From Parabacteroides sp. (lineage in GTDB: Bacteria > Bacteroidota > Bacteroidia > Bacteroidales > Tannerellaceae), in the NCBI GenBank assembly GCA_020026285.1, contig JAHHQS010000129.1:1-11309 (forward strand): a DNA stretch of 11,309 bases, given 5' to 3'. The first letter of the stretch is position 1, and each line of letters starts with the position of its first letter. The notes beneath the pieces are model-generated. The model had not been told where the DNA came from. It did no database searches and saw only the letters and a program-made list of their open reading frames with translations. The position numbers and the translations under genes are program-made. This document shows, in pieces, positions 1 to 6,798 of this stretch.

Positions 1-53
1 ATGCACAACTTTTTACACATAAATATTTATCAAATTAATTCCGCCAACGGGTT

Positions 54-743
54 TTAAATATCTCTTTCGTATGTTAATATAGCTGGGACAAATAAATTGT
101 CTTCCACATCAGAGTGTGTTGTAAGATCTTCTTCTGTTGCAAATAGATCAAATAGAATACTGTTTAATAGATATCCTCCTTCTGCAGGATAATATTTAAT
201 CAGAATATTTTTCAAATCAGAAAGTTTCTGATCTATCTGTTCATGTCGTTTACTAAAGATTGAAATGTTATAATCTGAGTTCGTTTTACCTTCAAATAAA
301 CCTTTTACATATGGGAAAACGATACTTTCTTCGTACATCATATGCTTGTCTACTTCCTTGGCATATTCGTCAAAGAATTTACAGATAGCAATAGCGGCAT
401 CTTTTGGACAAGATTGAATAGCCTCTTTTAAATTTTCCCTCATTTGAGGTAATTTAAAGTCCAAAAAGTAATTATGTGAATTATGTAAATAGAGAATCAA
501 TGTCGGAATTGATAGTTTACGACAAGTTTCTTCGGTAACGATTTGTTCTTCACCTGTTAAAAAATTTACAACCGTCAGAAAGGTGAAGGAATCAACTTTG
601 TTCTGGCGGCAGACTTCTCCGATACTTTTTTCTCCGAAACCCAATGGTATTCCAAAGCGACTCATCACTAGAACCATCGGATAATTCTCGCAAATCAAGT
701 CGCTCATCTTGTCAGTTTCTTTATAAATACCTTTCTTGTACAT
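54..743 (-). CDS. RIC/YtfE/ScdA-like hemerythrin-domain di-iron protein
   Basis: This 229-residue soluble protein has the layout of the RIC family (YtfE, ScdA), cytoplasmic di-iron proteins that repair iron-sulfur centres or handle nitric oxide after nitrosative or oxidative stress. Residues 10-65 resemble the short ScdA_N domain, but the usual Cys-Cys-Gly-Gly segment reads GIPLGFGEK, so the paired cysteines are absent. The hemerythrin-like four-helix part (about 80-225) keeps the expected ligands in order: H87 or H90, H134 with E138 (HxxxE), H167, and H210 with E214 (HxxxE). Spacing and order match those known for YtfE. ATG at 743 is used; the in-frame M13 is an alternative start. It is the last gene of the minus-strand series, 113 bp after the chorismatase-like gene, with its own possible -7 box and a palindrome upstream. 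The family call is firm; the exact role here is inferred. Confidence 0.85.
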   Translation of the reverse strand: MYKKGIYKETDKMSDLICENYPMVLVMSRFGIPLGFGEKSIGEVCRQNKVDSFTFLTVVNFLTGEEQIVTEETCRKLSIPTLILYLHNSHNYFLDFKLPQMRENLKEAIQSCPKDAAIAICKFFDEYAKEVDKHMMYEESIVFPYVKGLFEGKTNSDYNISIFSKRHEQIDQKLSDLKNILIKYYPAEGGYLLNSILFDLFATEEDLTTHSDVEDNLFVPAILTYERDI

Positions 744-777
744 ATTTTAATTCGCTGTTGTAAAATTAATGAGTTCT

Positions 778-785
778 CAAAGATA
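778..785 (-). promoter_or_regulatory. possible -7 box of the RIC gene promoter
   Basis: Read on the minus strand this is TATCTTTG, an exact match to the Bacteroidetes -7 consensus TAnnTTTG, 35 bp upstream of the RIC start codon. No convincing -33 TTTG lies at the usual distance; instead an inverted repeat (800-820) occupies that position. A regulated, activator-dependent promoter would fit, but this is inference. Confidence 0.4.
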
Positions 786-799
786 CATTTTTTTGTGTC

Positions 800-820
800 A
801 ACTTTTATTTATTAAAAGTT
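800..820. promoter_or_regulatory. 21-bp palindrome upstream of the RIC gene, candidate operator
   Basis: AACTTTT and AAAAGTT form a perfect 7-bp inverted repeat around a 7-bp AT spacer. It lies just upstream of the possible -7 box at 778-785, where an activator or repressor would sit. It is not followed by a T-run on the minus strand, so it is not an obvious terminator for the preceding gene. The regulator is unknown, and chance is possible in AT-rich DNA. Confidence 0.3.
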
Positions 821-856
821 AAACGACTTGAATTGTTAGGGATTAGATGCTAAAAA

Positions 857-2029
857 CTATAAAACAGAATAGTTCTTGTCTGAATCTGAAGTAATAGCTA
901 TGCATTCCATCTCGATTAACCATTCAGGTCGACAGACTGGAGCATGAACTATAAGGTGTGGAAAATTCAGATTGGCTTTTGTCAATGTCTCTTTTACAGC
1001 TTGATAATCTGCTATATCCCGTAAGTATATGACTGATTGGGCTATATCTGAAAAAGAAGCTTTGGCTTCAGCAAGTAATACTTTTACATTTTCCAGCATT
1101 CTGTTTGTTTGCAGAATAATATCTTTTTCATGAACAACGTTTCCTTTATTGTCAATACTAGCCGTACCTGAAAGGAAAATGTGTTTTCGGTCTCCATAAG
1201 TAACAGTTGTTCCTCTTTCAAATGTTACTCCATATTCATAGGTCGGATTTAAATGAGTAGGAGCATATAAGAATTTTATCTGTTCCGGCTTCAATCCTTT
1301 TACAGCATAGGTATCCATTGAAACTAAATTGGATGAATTTGCAACTCTGCCTTCAATGCCTGTACTGGATATGTAATGAGTCTTGCTTGTTAAATCTTGA
1401 GTAAAGAAAATTTCTTTTCTGGCTTTAACTACACCCTCATAATTTCGATCTATATTCTGAACAAAGAACCAGGTTCTGATACAATCATTTTTAAGTTTAC
1501 AATTATTTTCAGTTAACTGAATAATGTAATCTTCTAATAATAATCGGGTCTGATATTCGGAATTTGCAGCGTTTTTTGTAACGCCCCCTGTAAATAAATG
1601 AGTATATGCATTATGAGAAAATGCATATACTCCATTAAAGTTCATATCCGCAGCAACATCACACATAAACCATGTCCACAATGCTATTTTACTTCCATTT
1701 AAAGGAGCTTGTTGAACAACAGAAAGAGCAGAATAGGAATTATCACATTCCCAAGCTGTAACTAAATCTGCCTGATTGCTGGCATCGCTTAAAAAATATC
1801 TTTTTAAAACCGGCACTGCATTTTTTGATAATGCTGTTTGACAGATTTTTGAGTATGCTTCTCTGATTTCATTGAACTGTTCCAGAAAAGTTAAAGTAGG
1901 ATCAGTTATAGAAACTAATAAATGATATTCACCAATACCTTTCTCAGTTAGAAATTCAGAGATTTCTACATTTACCTTTTCTGAAACATTTAATACCTTA
2001 TGTGTAATTTTGTTGCCTTTTGAATACAT
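857..2029 (-). CDS. two-domain Rid (YjgF)/chorismatase-like protein
   Basis: The protein has 390 residues and no signal peptide, so it is probably cytoplasmic. The C-terminal part (about 245-380) is a Rid/YjgF-type domain with FLSGTASID (285-293), a central helix region and an end reading HAPVCRPEWLIEMECIA (362-378). The N-terminal part (about 30-230) looks like the partner domain of chorismatases (FkbO, Hyg5, XanB2-like), with RTWFFVQNIDR (185-195) and STGIEG (222-227) resembling their conserved segments. Those enzymes split pyruvate from chorismate to give hydroxybenzoates or dihydrobenzoates. The CR-xx-LIE-x-E stretch resembles the end of the chorismatase active site, but I cannot confirm every catalytic residue. 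It begins 3 bp after the mono-haem lipoprotein gene, so the two are almost certainly co-transcribed. Alternatives are an imine deaminase-like Rid protein or a non-catalytic binding protein. Confidence 0.7.
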   Translation of the reverse strand: MYSKGNKITHKVLNVSEKVNVEISEFLTEKGIGEYHLLVSITDPTLTFLEQFNEIREAYSKICQTALSKNAVPVLKRYFLSDASNQADLVTAWECDNSYSALSVVQQAPLNGSKIALWTWFMCDVAADMNFNGVYAFSHNAYTHLFTGGVTKNAANSEYQTRLLLEDYIIQLTENNCKLKNDCIRTWFFVQNIDRNYEGVVKARKEIFFTQDLTSKTHYISSTGIEGRVANSSNLVSMDTYAVKGLKPEQIKFLYAPTHLNPTYEYGVTFERGTTVTYGDRKHIFLSGTASIDNKGNVVHEKDIILQTNRMLENVKVLLAEAKASFSDIAQSVIYLRDIADYQAVKETLTKANLNFPHLIVHAPVCRPEWLIEMECIAITSDSDKNYSVL

Positions 2030-2032
2030 TAT

Positions 2033-2779
2033 TTATTTTTCTTTAGCACCGTTGTTAATCCAATCTCTGATCAATGATATATTTGCATATGAATTGATTA
2101 GAATGTTTGAATGAGGATATCTTAATCTTTCACCATACTTAGTACCTAAAATCAGGTATAAAGTACTAACATCGGCATTACCTGGTGTTATGACTGTTGT
2201 GTCCTGACCGGCTACATTTGATTTCTTATTTATCAAGCAATCATAGCTATGACCCTTTAACAAATTGACACCTCCAGCAAAAGAACCTGTTTCTCCATGA
2301 CATTTAGTACATCCATACTCTTCGTCACTAAAAACTTCAGCTTGTACAACATCGAACATATTCACATCTTTCTGGATTCCTTCCATGCGGATTGTATCTT
2401 TTTCGTTAGGATCACACTTTATTTCTGCATATGAGTGAACCAGTTCTCTTTGTCTGTTGACAACACAAAGATGAAGAGTTGTTACATCCTGAGGAATACC
2501 AGACATGATTAATTCTACTTCTCCTTTATCTTCTTTAGGAAAAGGAACAGGTTTTGTTATTATTGCATAATCCTCGTTTTTGTCAAAACCTGCTAACACA
2601 AGACTGTAACCTTTAGCCCAAGAATCCATTCCACTGATAGTTGCAGTTAACTTCATAACTTTTCCAGATGTGTCAGGAAGATAATCTTCTTCGTAGATTC
2701 TACCATCGTCACAAGAAAGAAAAGCCAGCGTAAAGAATGAAAGTAATATTACAATGAAATATTTTAATTTAATAATCAT
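2033..2779 (-). CDS. mono-haem c-type cytochrome-like lipoprotein
   Basis: The first ATG is at 2779 (248 residues). A GTG two codons earlier (2785) is possible, but AAAGG lies 9 nt before the ATG and only 3 nt before the GTG. The N-terminus is a lipoprotein signal (basic start, hydrophobic core, FLSC lipobox, Cys23), followed by two Asp. Residues 40-150 form a beta-rich domain I do not recognise. Near residue 157 comes one c-type haem motif, CTKCH, then a pattern like small planctomycete-type cytochrome c domains: GGVNLL, a VITPG turn, an ST-LY segment and a closing LIRDWINNGA. No methionine follows the haem motif, so the usual Met axial ligand is missing; the His in RYPHS (223 in this numbering) or HSYD (177) may replace it. 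It probably passes electrons to or from the di-haem oxidoreductase encoded two genes upstream; that role is inferred. Confidence 0.75.
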   Translation of the reverse strand: MIIKLKYFIVILLSFFTLAFLSCDDGRIYEEDYLPDTSGKVMKLTATISGMDSWAKGYSLVLAGFDKNEDYAIITKPVPFPKEDKGEVELIMSGIPQDVTTLHLCVVNRQRELVHSYAEIKCDPNEKDTIRMEGIQKDVNMFDVVQAEVFSDEEYGCTKCHGETGSFAGGVNLLKGHSYDCLINKKSNVAGQDTTVITPGNADVSTLYLILGTKYGERLRYPHSNILINSYANISLIRDWINNGAKEK

Positions 2780-2804
2780 ATACACTTACCTTTCTTTAAT
2801 TCTT

Positions 2805-4019
2805 TTAGAATGAATATTGAAGCTGTAAATTAACAGAGTGAGTTGCCAATCCTAGGTTGTCGTCATCACGATCTCTCTGAGTGTCATGTCCAGAACGACC
2901 GATGAACTGATACATTGCCTGGAATTTCAAATTACAACCTTTGAAGAAATAGTTAACACCAACAGCTGGCATATTCAAAAATCCATTTGTATCTAAACCA
3001 TTACGATTGTAGAAGTCGTAACGTGCTGTAGCTTGTACGCGAGGAGCAACGAAGTAACCACCTTGTACATAACCACCAAGATAATCATAGCTTTTATCGA
3101 TTTTCTGACGTTCTGTGAAACCAATATGCATATAATACATTTCAGCTGCAAGATAAAGTTTGTTTTTCATCATTGCGAATTCCAAACCAGCACGGAAGTC
3201 GTTTGTACTTTCGTTTTCACTTTCTACGTTCATAGAAGTAGAAGCTCCAAATAACATTTTATCTTCGTGTAAAAGATTTGGTGAACCTTGTGTAGCAGGC
3301 ATTACTCCTTTTGGCATAAATGTTATACGGCCACTATAAAGTAATGATGGAATATGCCAGTCGTCACTAAATGTTTTATCAGCTGTATTTACATTAATTC
3401 CTGTACCATTGAATAAACCAACCTGATATCCAAATTTATCAGCAACCAATCCGTGTAATTCAACACCAAGATCGAAACCTGTTGCGATATGAGGAGAAAC
3501 TGCATTCAAAGAATGAGGTAAAATAACAGGAGCTGTTAATGAAACAGGAAGCATAGGCATCAATGTTTCACCGATAGTTGTAAGATATGCATGTGTAAAC
3601 GGAGTTTTGAATTTACCAACACGTAAAGCTAGTTGCTTTTTGAAAGCAACATCAAACCATGCTTGTTGAAGAATGGCACCACCTTTTGCAGCAGCATTGA
3701 TTGATAAGTTAAAAGAAACTTTTTCAAAAGCTTTTCCTGTAAATCCTAAAATAGCATTAGGAACGGCAAATCCTGAATTGTGTACATTATCCTGATTGTA
3801 GGCAGGATCCAAACCTTCGTCATCATACCAGTTGAAATTTCCACATGTTTGTACTAACATATACGGTTTGAACACAAAGTCTCCCTTTTTAGATTTAATA
3901 GAAAAACCTTCTCTTCCTGCTAATGAAACAACTCCATTATCTGTATCTTCGTCGTATTGTGCCATTGCAGTAAAAGGCATCAATGCTGATAAAATCAATA
4001 AAAATAAATTTTTTTTCAT
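2805..4019 (-). CDS. outer-membrane porin, OprO/OprP (phosphate-selective porin) type
   Basis: The 404-residue protein starts with a clear Sec signal peptide (MKKNLFLLILSALMPF..., cleavage likely after AMA at 20). The mature chain is made of alternating beta strands and ends in Phe (LQLQYSF), the usual end of an outer-membrane barrel. The segment RVGKFKTPFTHAY (133-145) is typical of OprO/P-like porins, where a strand reading 'VGKFKTPFG' precedes the loop that constricts the pore. It lies 12 bp after the di-haem oxidoreductase gene and 25 bp before the mono-haem lipoprotein gene, so it is probably co-transcribed with both. The name of the family does not prove phosphate as substrate; here the barrel may admit a metal or a redox compound. 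Barrel and signal peptide are seen; substrate is unknown. Confidence 0.8.
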   Translation of the reverse strand: MKKNLFLLILSALMPFTAMAQYDEDTDNGVVSLAGREGFSIKSKKGDFVFKPYMLVQTCGNFNWYDDEGLDPAYNQDNVHNSGFAVPNAILGFTGKAFEKVSFNLSINAAAKGGAILQQAWFDVAFKKQLALRVGKFKTPFTHAYLTTIGETLMPMLPVSLTAPVILPHSLNAVSPHIATGFDLGVELHGLVADKFGYQVGLFNGTGINVNTADKTFSDDWHIPSLLYSGRITFMPKGVMPATQGSPNLLHEDKMLFGASTSMNVESENESTNDFRAGLEFAMMKNKLYLAAEMYYMHIGFTERQKIDKSYDYLGGYVQGGYFVAPRVQATARYDFYNRNGLDTNGFLNMPAVGVNYFFKGCNLKFQAMYQFIGRSGHDTQRDRDDDNLGLATHSVNLQLQYSF

Positions 4020-4031
4020 ACTATTATTTGT

Positions 4032-5468
4032 TTATAGTGAATTGATGAATGCTACTAAAGCGTCACGATCTTCTTTAGGCATGTTTTTGAATAAATTTTT
4101 AGATGCTTCTCCTTCACCGCCATGCCACATAATTGCTTCAACTAGATTACGTGCACGTCCATCATGAAGAAAATAAGTATGACCGTTTACAATTTCTTGT
4201 AATCCGATACCCCACAAAGGAGTTGTTCTCCATTCATTTCCTTGAGCAAGACCACTCTTATAATCGTCATTAAGTCCGACTCCCATTATTTCTGAACCCA
4301 TGTCATGTAATAGGTAATCTGAATATGGATGAATGGTTTGTCCTCCTAACCAAGGAAGTCTTGTACCGTTTAATAACACAGCTCCTTCTGGTCTAGTATG
4401 TAATGTAGAAACGTGACATAAGTGACATTTTGCTTCGTAGAACATCTTTTCTCCTCGGATTACCTGAGGATCATCTACGTCACGACGAGCAGGAACACCT
4501 AATGAATGTAGATATAAGTCCACATCTTCCATTTCTTCTGCTGAGACATCAAGCTGATCGTAAGTTAGTCCCATCATACTACCCTGATTAATCTGTATTT
4601 GACCTTCACAGATCTCTTCTGGATAACGGCTGTTAGTAACACCCATATCACTAGAAAATCCCATTTCTACAGTTAAGTCTGCGTGTTGTGCCTTATTTCC
4701 TGAAACACCAAGGCATAAAACACCTCTTTCCATAATATAGTTGCATCGTCCACTAATACCATATTCTGGATAATTACTTTTTGCTGCTAAAGCTTCAATT
4801 TCTGTTTGATCTAAAGACATCATTTGTCCCATACCCACATGACGAAGTGGAATTCGTGGAGAGACAATAGCTTCATCTGGAGCGATATCATTGGTATACC
4901 ATTCTTCAACAGAATAAGTTGGTTTAGCTAATTCATAAGTTTCACCATCAGGAAAGCTAAATGTTTGATAGTCATAGTGAACTTTTAATTTTCCTTCAGG
5001 TTTGACACCATAGATCGCCTGGTCATGTAGTACACGTCCATAATCTTTGAAATAGGCTCCACTTTTACGTGTTACATAGATAAGCATAGATGAAAAACCA
5101 TAACTACCAGAACCTCCTTCAGTCCATAATGTAGGTTTGGTTCTACCTGCGTTTCGATGGCAGCTACCGCAAGAATAACCAGCATTAACCGGTCCTAAAC
5201 CACCTGTAGATGTATTATCAGCTGTACGGACATCATCATATAATCCGTCACCCTGGCTGAAACGAAAATCATAATGTCCAGAAATCCATCCTGATTCTAA
5301 ATCATAGGCCTTTGATGACCTCATAAAATTTGTAGAAATACCAGCTGAAAGCGCATACCCTTGAGGTATTTCTATGTCTGTAACATCTATTCCTTCATCT
5401 TTATCACATGAAGAACATAGAGATAAAACTGATACTATTAGTAAAGAATTACGTATGTATTTATACAT
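4032..5468 (-). CDS. di-haem oxidoreductase (DHOR, DUF1111) lipoprotein
   Basis: The 478-residue precursor has a lipoprotein signal ending LCSSC (lipidated Cys21), followed by Asp-Lys-Asp-Glu. It carries two c-type haem sites: CGSCH at 100-104 in the N-terminal half and CHLCH at 348-352 in the C-terminal half. Near the C-terminus, TTPLWGIG (415-422) and FLHDGRARNLVEAIMWHGGE (433-452) are hallmark segments of the DHOR family, distant relatives of MauG and di-haem peroxidases sometimes annotated as thiol oxidoreductases. The reaction is not settled for the family. DHOR genes often sit beside imelysin-like genes, as here (111 bp upstream), which ties them to iron uptake. The porin follows after 12 bp. 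The gene is complete; its electron donor may be the mono-haem lipoprotein of the same locus, which is inference. Confidence 0.9.
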   Translation of the reverse strand: MYKYIRNSLLIVSVLSLCSSCDKDEGIDVTDIEIPQGYALSAGISTNFMRSSKAYDLESGWISGHYDFRFSQGDGLYDDVRTADNTSTGGLGPVNAGYSCGSCHRNAGRTKPTLWTEGGSGSYGFSSMLIYVTRKSGAYFKDYGRVLHDQAIYGVKPEGKLKVHYDYQTFSFPDGETYELAKPTYSVEEWYTNDIAPDEAIVSPRIPLRHVGMGQMMSLDQTEIEALAAKSNYPEYGISGRCNYIMERGVLCLGVSGNKAQHADLTVEMGFSSDMGVTNSRYPEEICEGQIQINQGSMMGLTYDQLDVSAEEMEDVDLYLHSLGVPARRDVDDPQVIRGEKMFYEAKCHLCHVSTLHTRPEGAVLLNGTRLPWLGGQTIHPYSDYLLHDMGSEIMGVGLNDDYKSGLAQGNEWRTTPLWGIGLQEIVNGHTYFLHDGRARNLVEAIMWHGGEGEASKNLFKNMPKEDRDALVAFINSL

Positions 5469-5510
5469 AAATAAGTATTTTAGATAAAATCAAATGATAG
5501 ATTTATATAA

Positions 5511-5549
5511 ATTAAAGCATACAAACACATTCGTTTTGTATGCTTTAAT
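5511..5549 (-). terminator. strong 15-bp intercistronic hairpin between imelysin and DHOR genes
   Basis: ATTAAAGCATACAAA pairs perfectly with TTTGTATGCTTTAAT across a 9-nt loop. On the minus strand the 3' arm runs into TTTATAT, a broken U-rich tract. It lies 30 bp after the imelysin stop codon. It may be a partial terminator (attenuator) or a 3'-end stabiliser that gives the two upstream genes a higher mRNA level than the DHOR part. No fully consensus promoter is visible between it and the DHOR start; a near-match TATCATTTG (one base too long) lies at 5491-5499 on the minus strand. Confidence 0.55.
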
Positions 5550-5579
5550 AGTATTATAGTTTGAAAATAAATAAACTAA

Positions 5580-6761
5580 TTATTTATTTACTTTACGAGC
5601 TTGACCGTCCTTGAATAATAAGAATTCCAATGTATGGTAACCACGAACGCTTTGTTTGTTAGCGATTTCTTCATTTTCTTCGCTATAGTCACCTTCCCAA
5701 TCAAGATTGTCAAATTCACCTGAGTTCAAGATGTTAACAATAGCAGCTTGGTCAAGAGGCCAGCTATCCATGTTAGGGTCAAGACCGAAATCAGCAACTG
5801 GACCAAACAAGAATGCTTCACTTTCTTCCCATGGTTCACGAGCTACAATCCATGAATCACAAGCAGCTTTGAATGCTTCGTTAGTTGGGTTTGCAGCCAA
5901 TTTATCGATAACATCACACAAAGAGTTGTTTTTGTTCTTTAAATCTGTATAAGTAGGAAGAACGACTTCATCAACGTACTGTTTTACTATTGGTTCAAGA
6001 GCTGCATCATCTTTGCTGTAGTTATCTCTCATGAAACCTTTTAAGTTTTTAGAACCTGTTTTGATCAATTCATCCAATGCGTCACAAGCATCCATAGCTG
6101 CTTTTGTTTCAGCACTACCGATATGATTACGGAATGGAGTAGGGATACTCATAATTGCGTTGTAAGCATTCTTGATAGCTTCATCAACTTGTTTGTGGAA
6201 TTCAGGATCTTTAGCATTAACTAAAGCAGCCATTGAATTTGCATTGTATTCAACTTTATCAATACCTGTTGTTTGGTTTCTCTGTCCGTAATAAGCATTC
6301 TGGATAGAAACGATATTGTTTGAATAGTCTTCTTTTGAATGCCAGCTGTACCATGATTCAACAGCATATAAAGCAGCTGTTTTGTCACCACTCTGATACA
6401 ATTTGTATGGATCACCTAATTTAGCGCCACCAACTTCTGCAGCGATATCACTACAACCATCAAGAATCTGTTCTACACAACCAAGATAAGACTGGAAACC
6501 TGTTGCAGCAGCGTGAGTTTTGAATTCTTCTGCATAGTGGCCTGTCCATTCATCGTATAATTTCTGAGAGTCACCCTTCAATAAACGAGCAACAACTTTA
6601 GAATAATTATGCCAGCTTTTAGCATTTTTACTAGTGTATTCGATGTTTGCTGGATCTACATTTTCTTCAGGATTTGGTAGATCGTCGTCGTCACTACAAG
6701 ATGTAGTTGTAAATGTCAAAGCCAATGATAAGGCTGCTAGATAAAAGAAATTTTTCTTCAT
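5580..6761 (-). CDS. imelysin-like (M75/EfeO-related) lipoprotein, circularly permuted type
   Basis: The 393-residue precursor has a lipoprotein signal (lipobox TTSC, Cys22) followed by Ser-Asp-Asp-Asp-Asp, which fits the surface-export signal described for Bacteroides lipoproteins. The mature protein is mostly helical. Residues 95-235 (EVGGAKLGDPY, ESWYSWHSKEDYSNNI, IPTPFRN) look like the second half of canonical imelysins. Residues 255-385 (REPWEESEAFLFGPV, DSWPLD, and GYHTLEFLLF with the GxHxxE signature at 374-379) look like the first half. The halves are therefore swapped, as in the circularly permuted B. ovatus structure. The family is linked to iron uptake and is not thought to be a true peptidase. 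It follows the 445-residue porin by 37 bp and precedes the DHOR gene, the usual partner. Ligand is unproven. Confidence 0.88.
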   Translation of the reverse strand: MKKNFFYLAALSLALTFTTTSCSDDDDLPNPEENVDPANIEYTSKNAKSWHNYSKVVARLLKGDSQKLYDEWTGHYAEEFKTHAAATGFQSYLGCVEQILDGCSDIAAEVGGAKLGDPYKLYQSGDKTAALYAVESWYSWHSKEDYSNNIVSIQNAYYGQRNQTTGIDKVEYNANSMAALVNAKDPEFHKQVDEAIKNAYNAIMSIPTPFRNHIGSAETKAAMDACDALDELIKTGSKNLKGFMRDNYSKDDAALEPIVKQYVDEVVLPTYTDLKNKNNSLCDVIDKLAANPTNEAFKAACDSWIVAREPWEESEAFLFGPVADFGLDPNMDSWPLDQAAIVNILNSGEFDNLDWEGDYSEENEEIANKQSVRGYHTLEFLLFKDGQARKVNK

Positions 6762-6798
6762 GATCTAATTTGTTTGTAATAAATTATAATTAAAAATT

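Noticed and set aside
3033..3254. Plus-strand open frame of 73 codons
   Set aside because: It lies wholly inside the minus-strand porin gene and has no recognisable domain.
3832..4167. Plus-strand open frame of 111 codons
   Set aside because: It overlaps the porin and DHOR genes on the opposite strand and its protein looks like antisense noise.
5707..5952. Plus-strand open frame inside the imelysin gene
   Set aside because: Fully antisense to a well-supported gene, with no motif or promoter.
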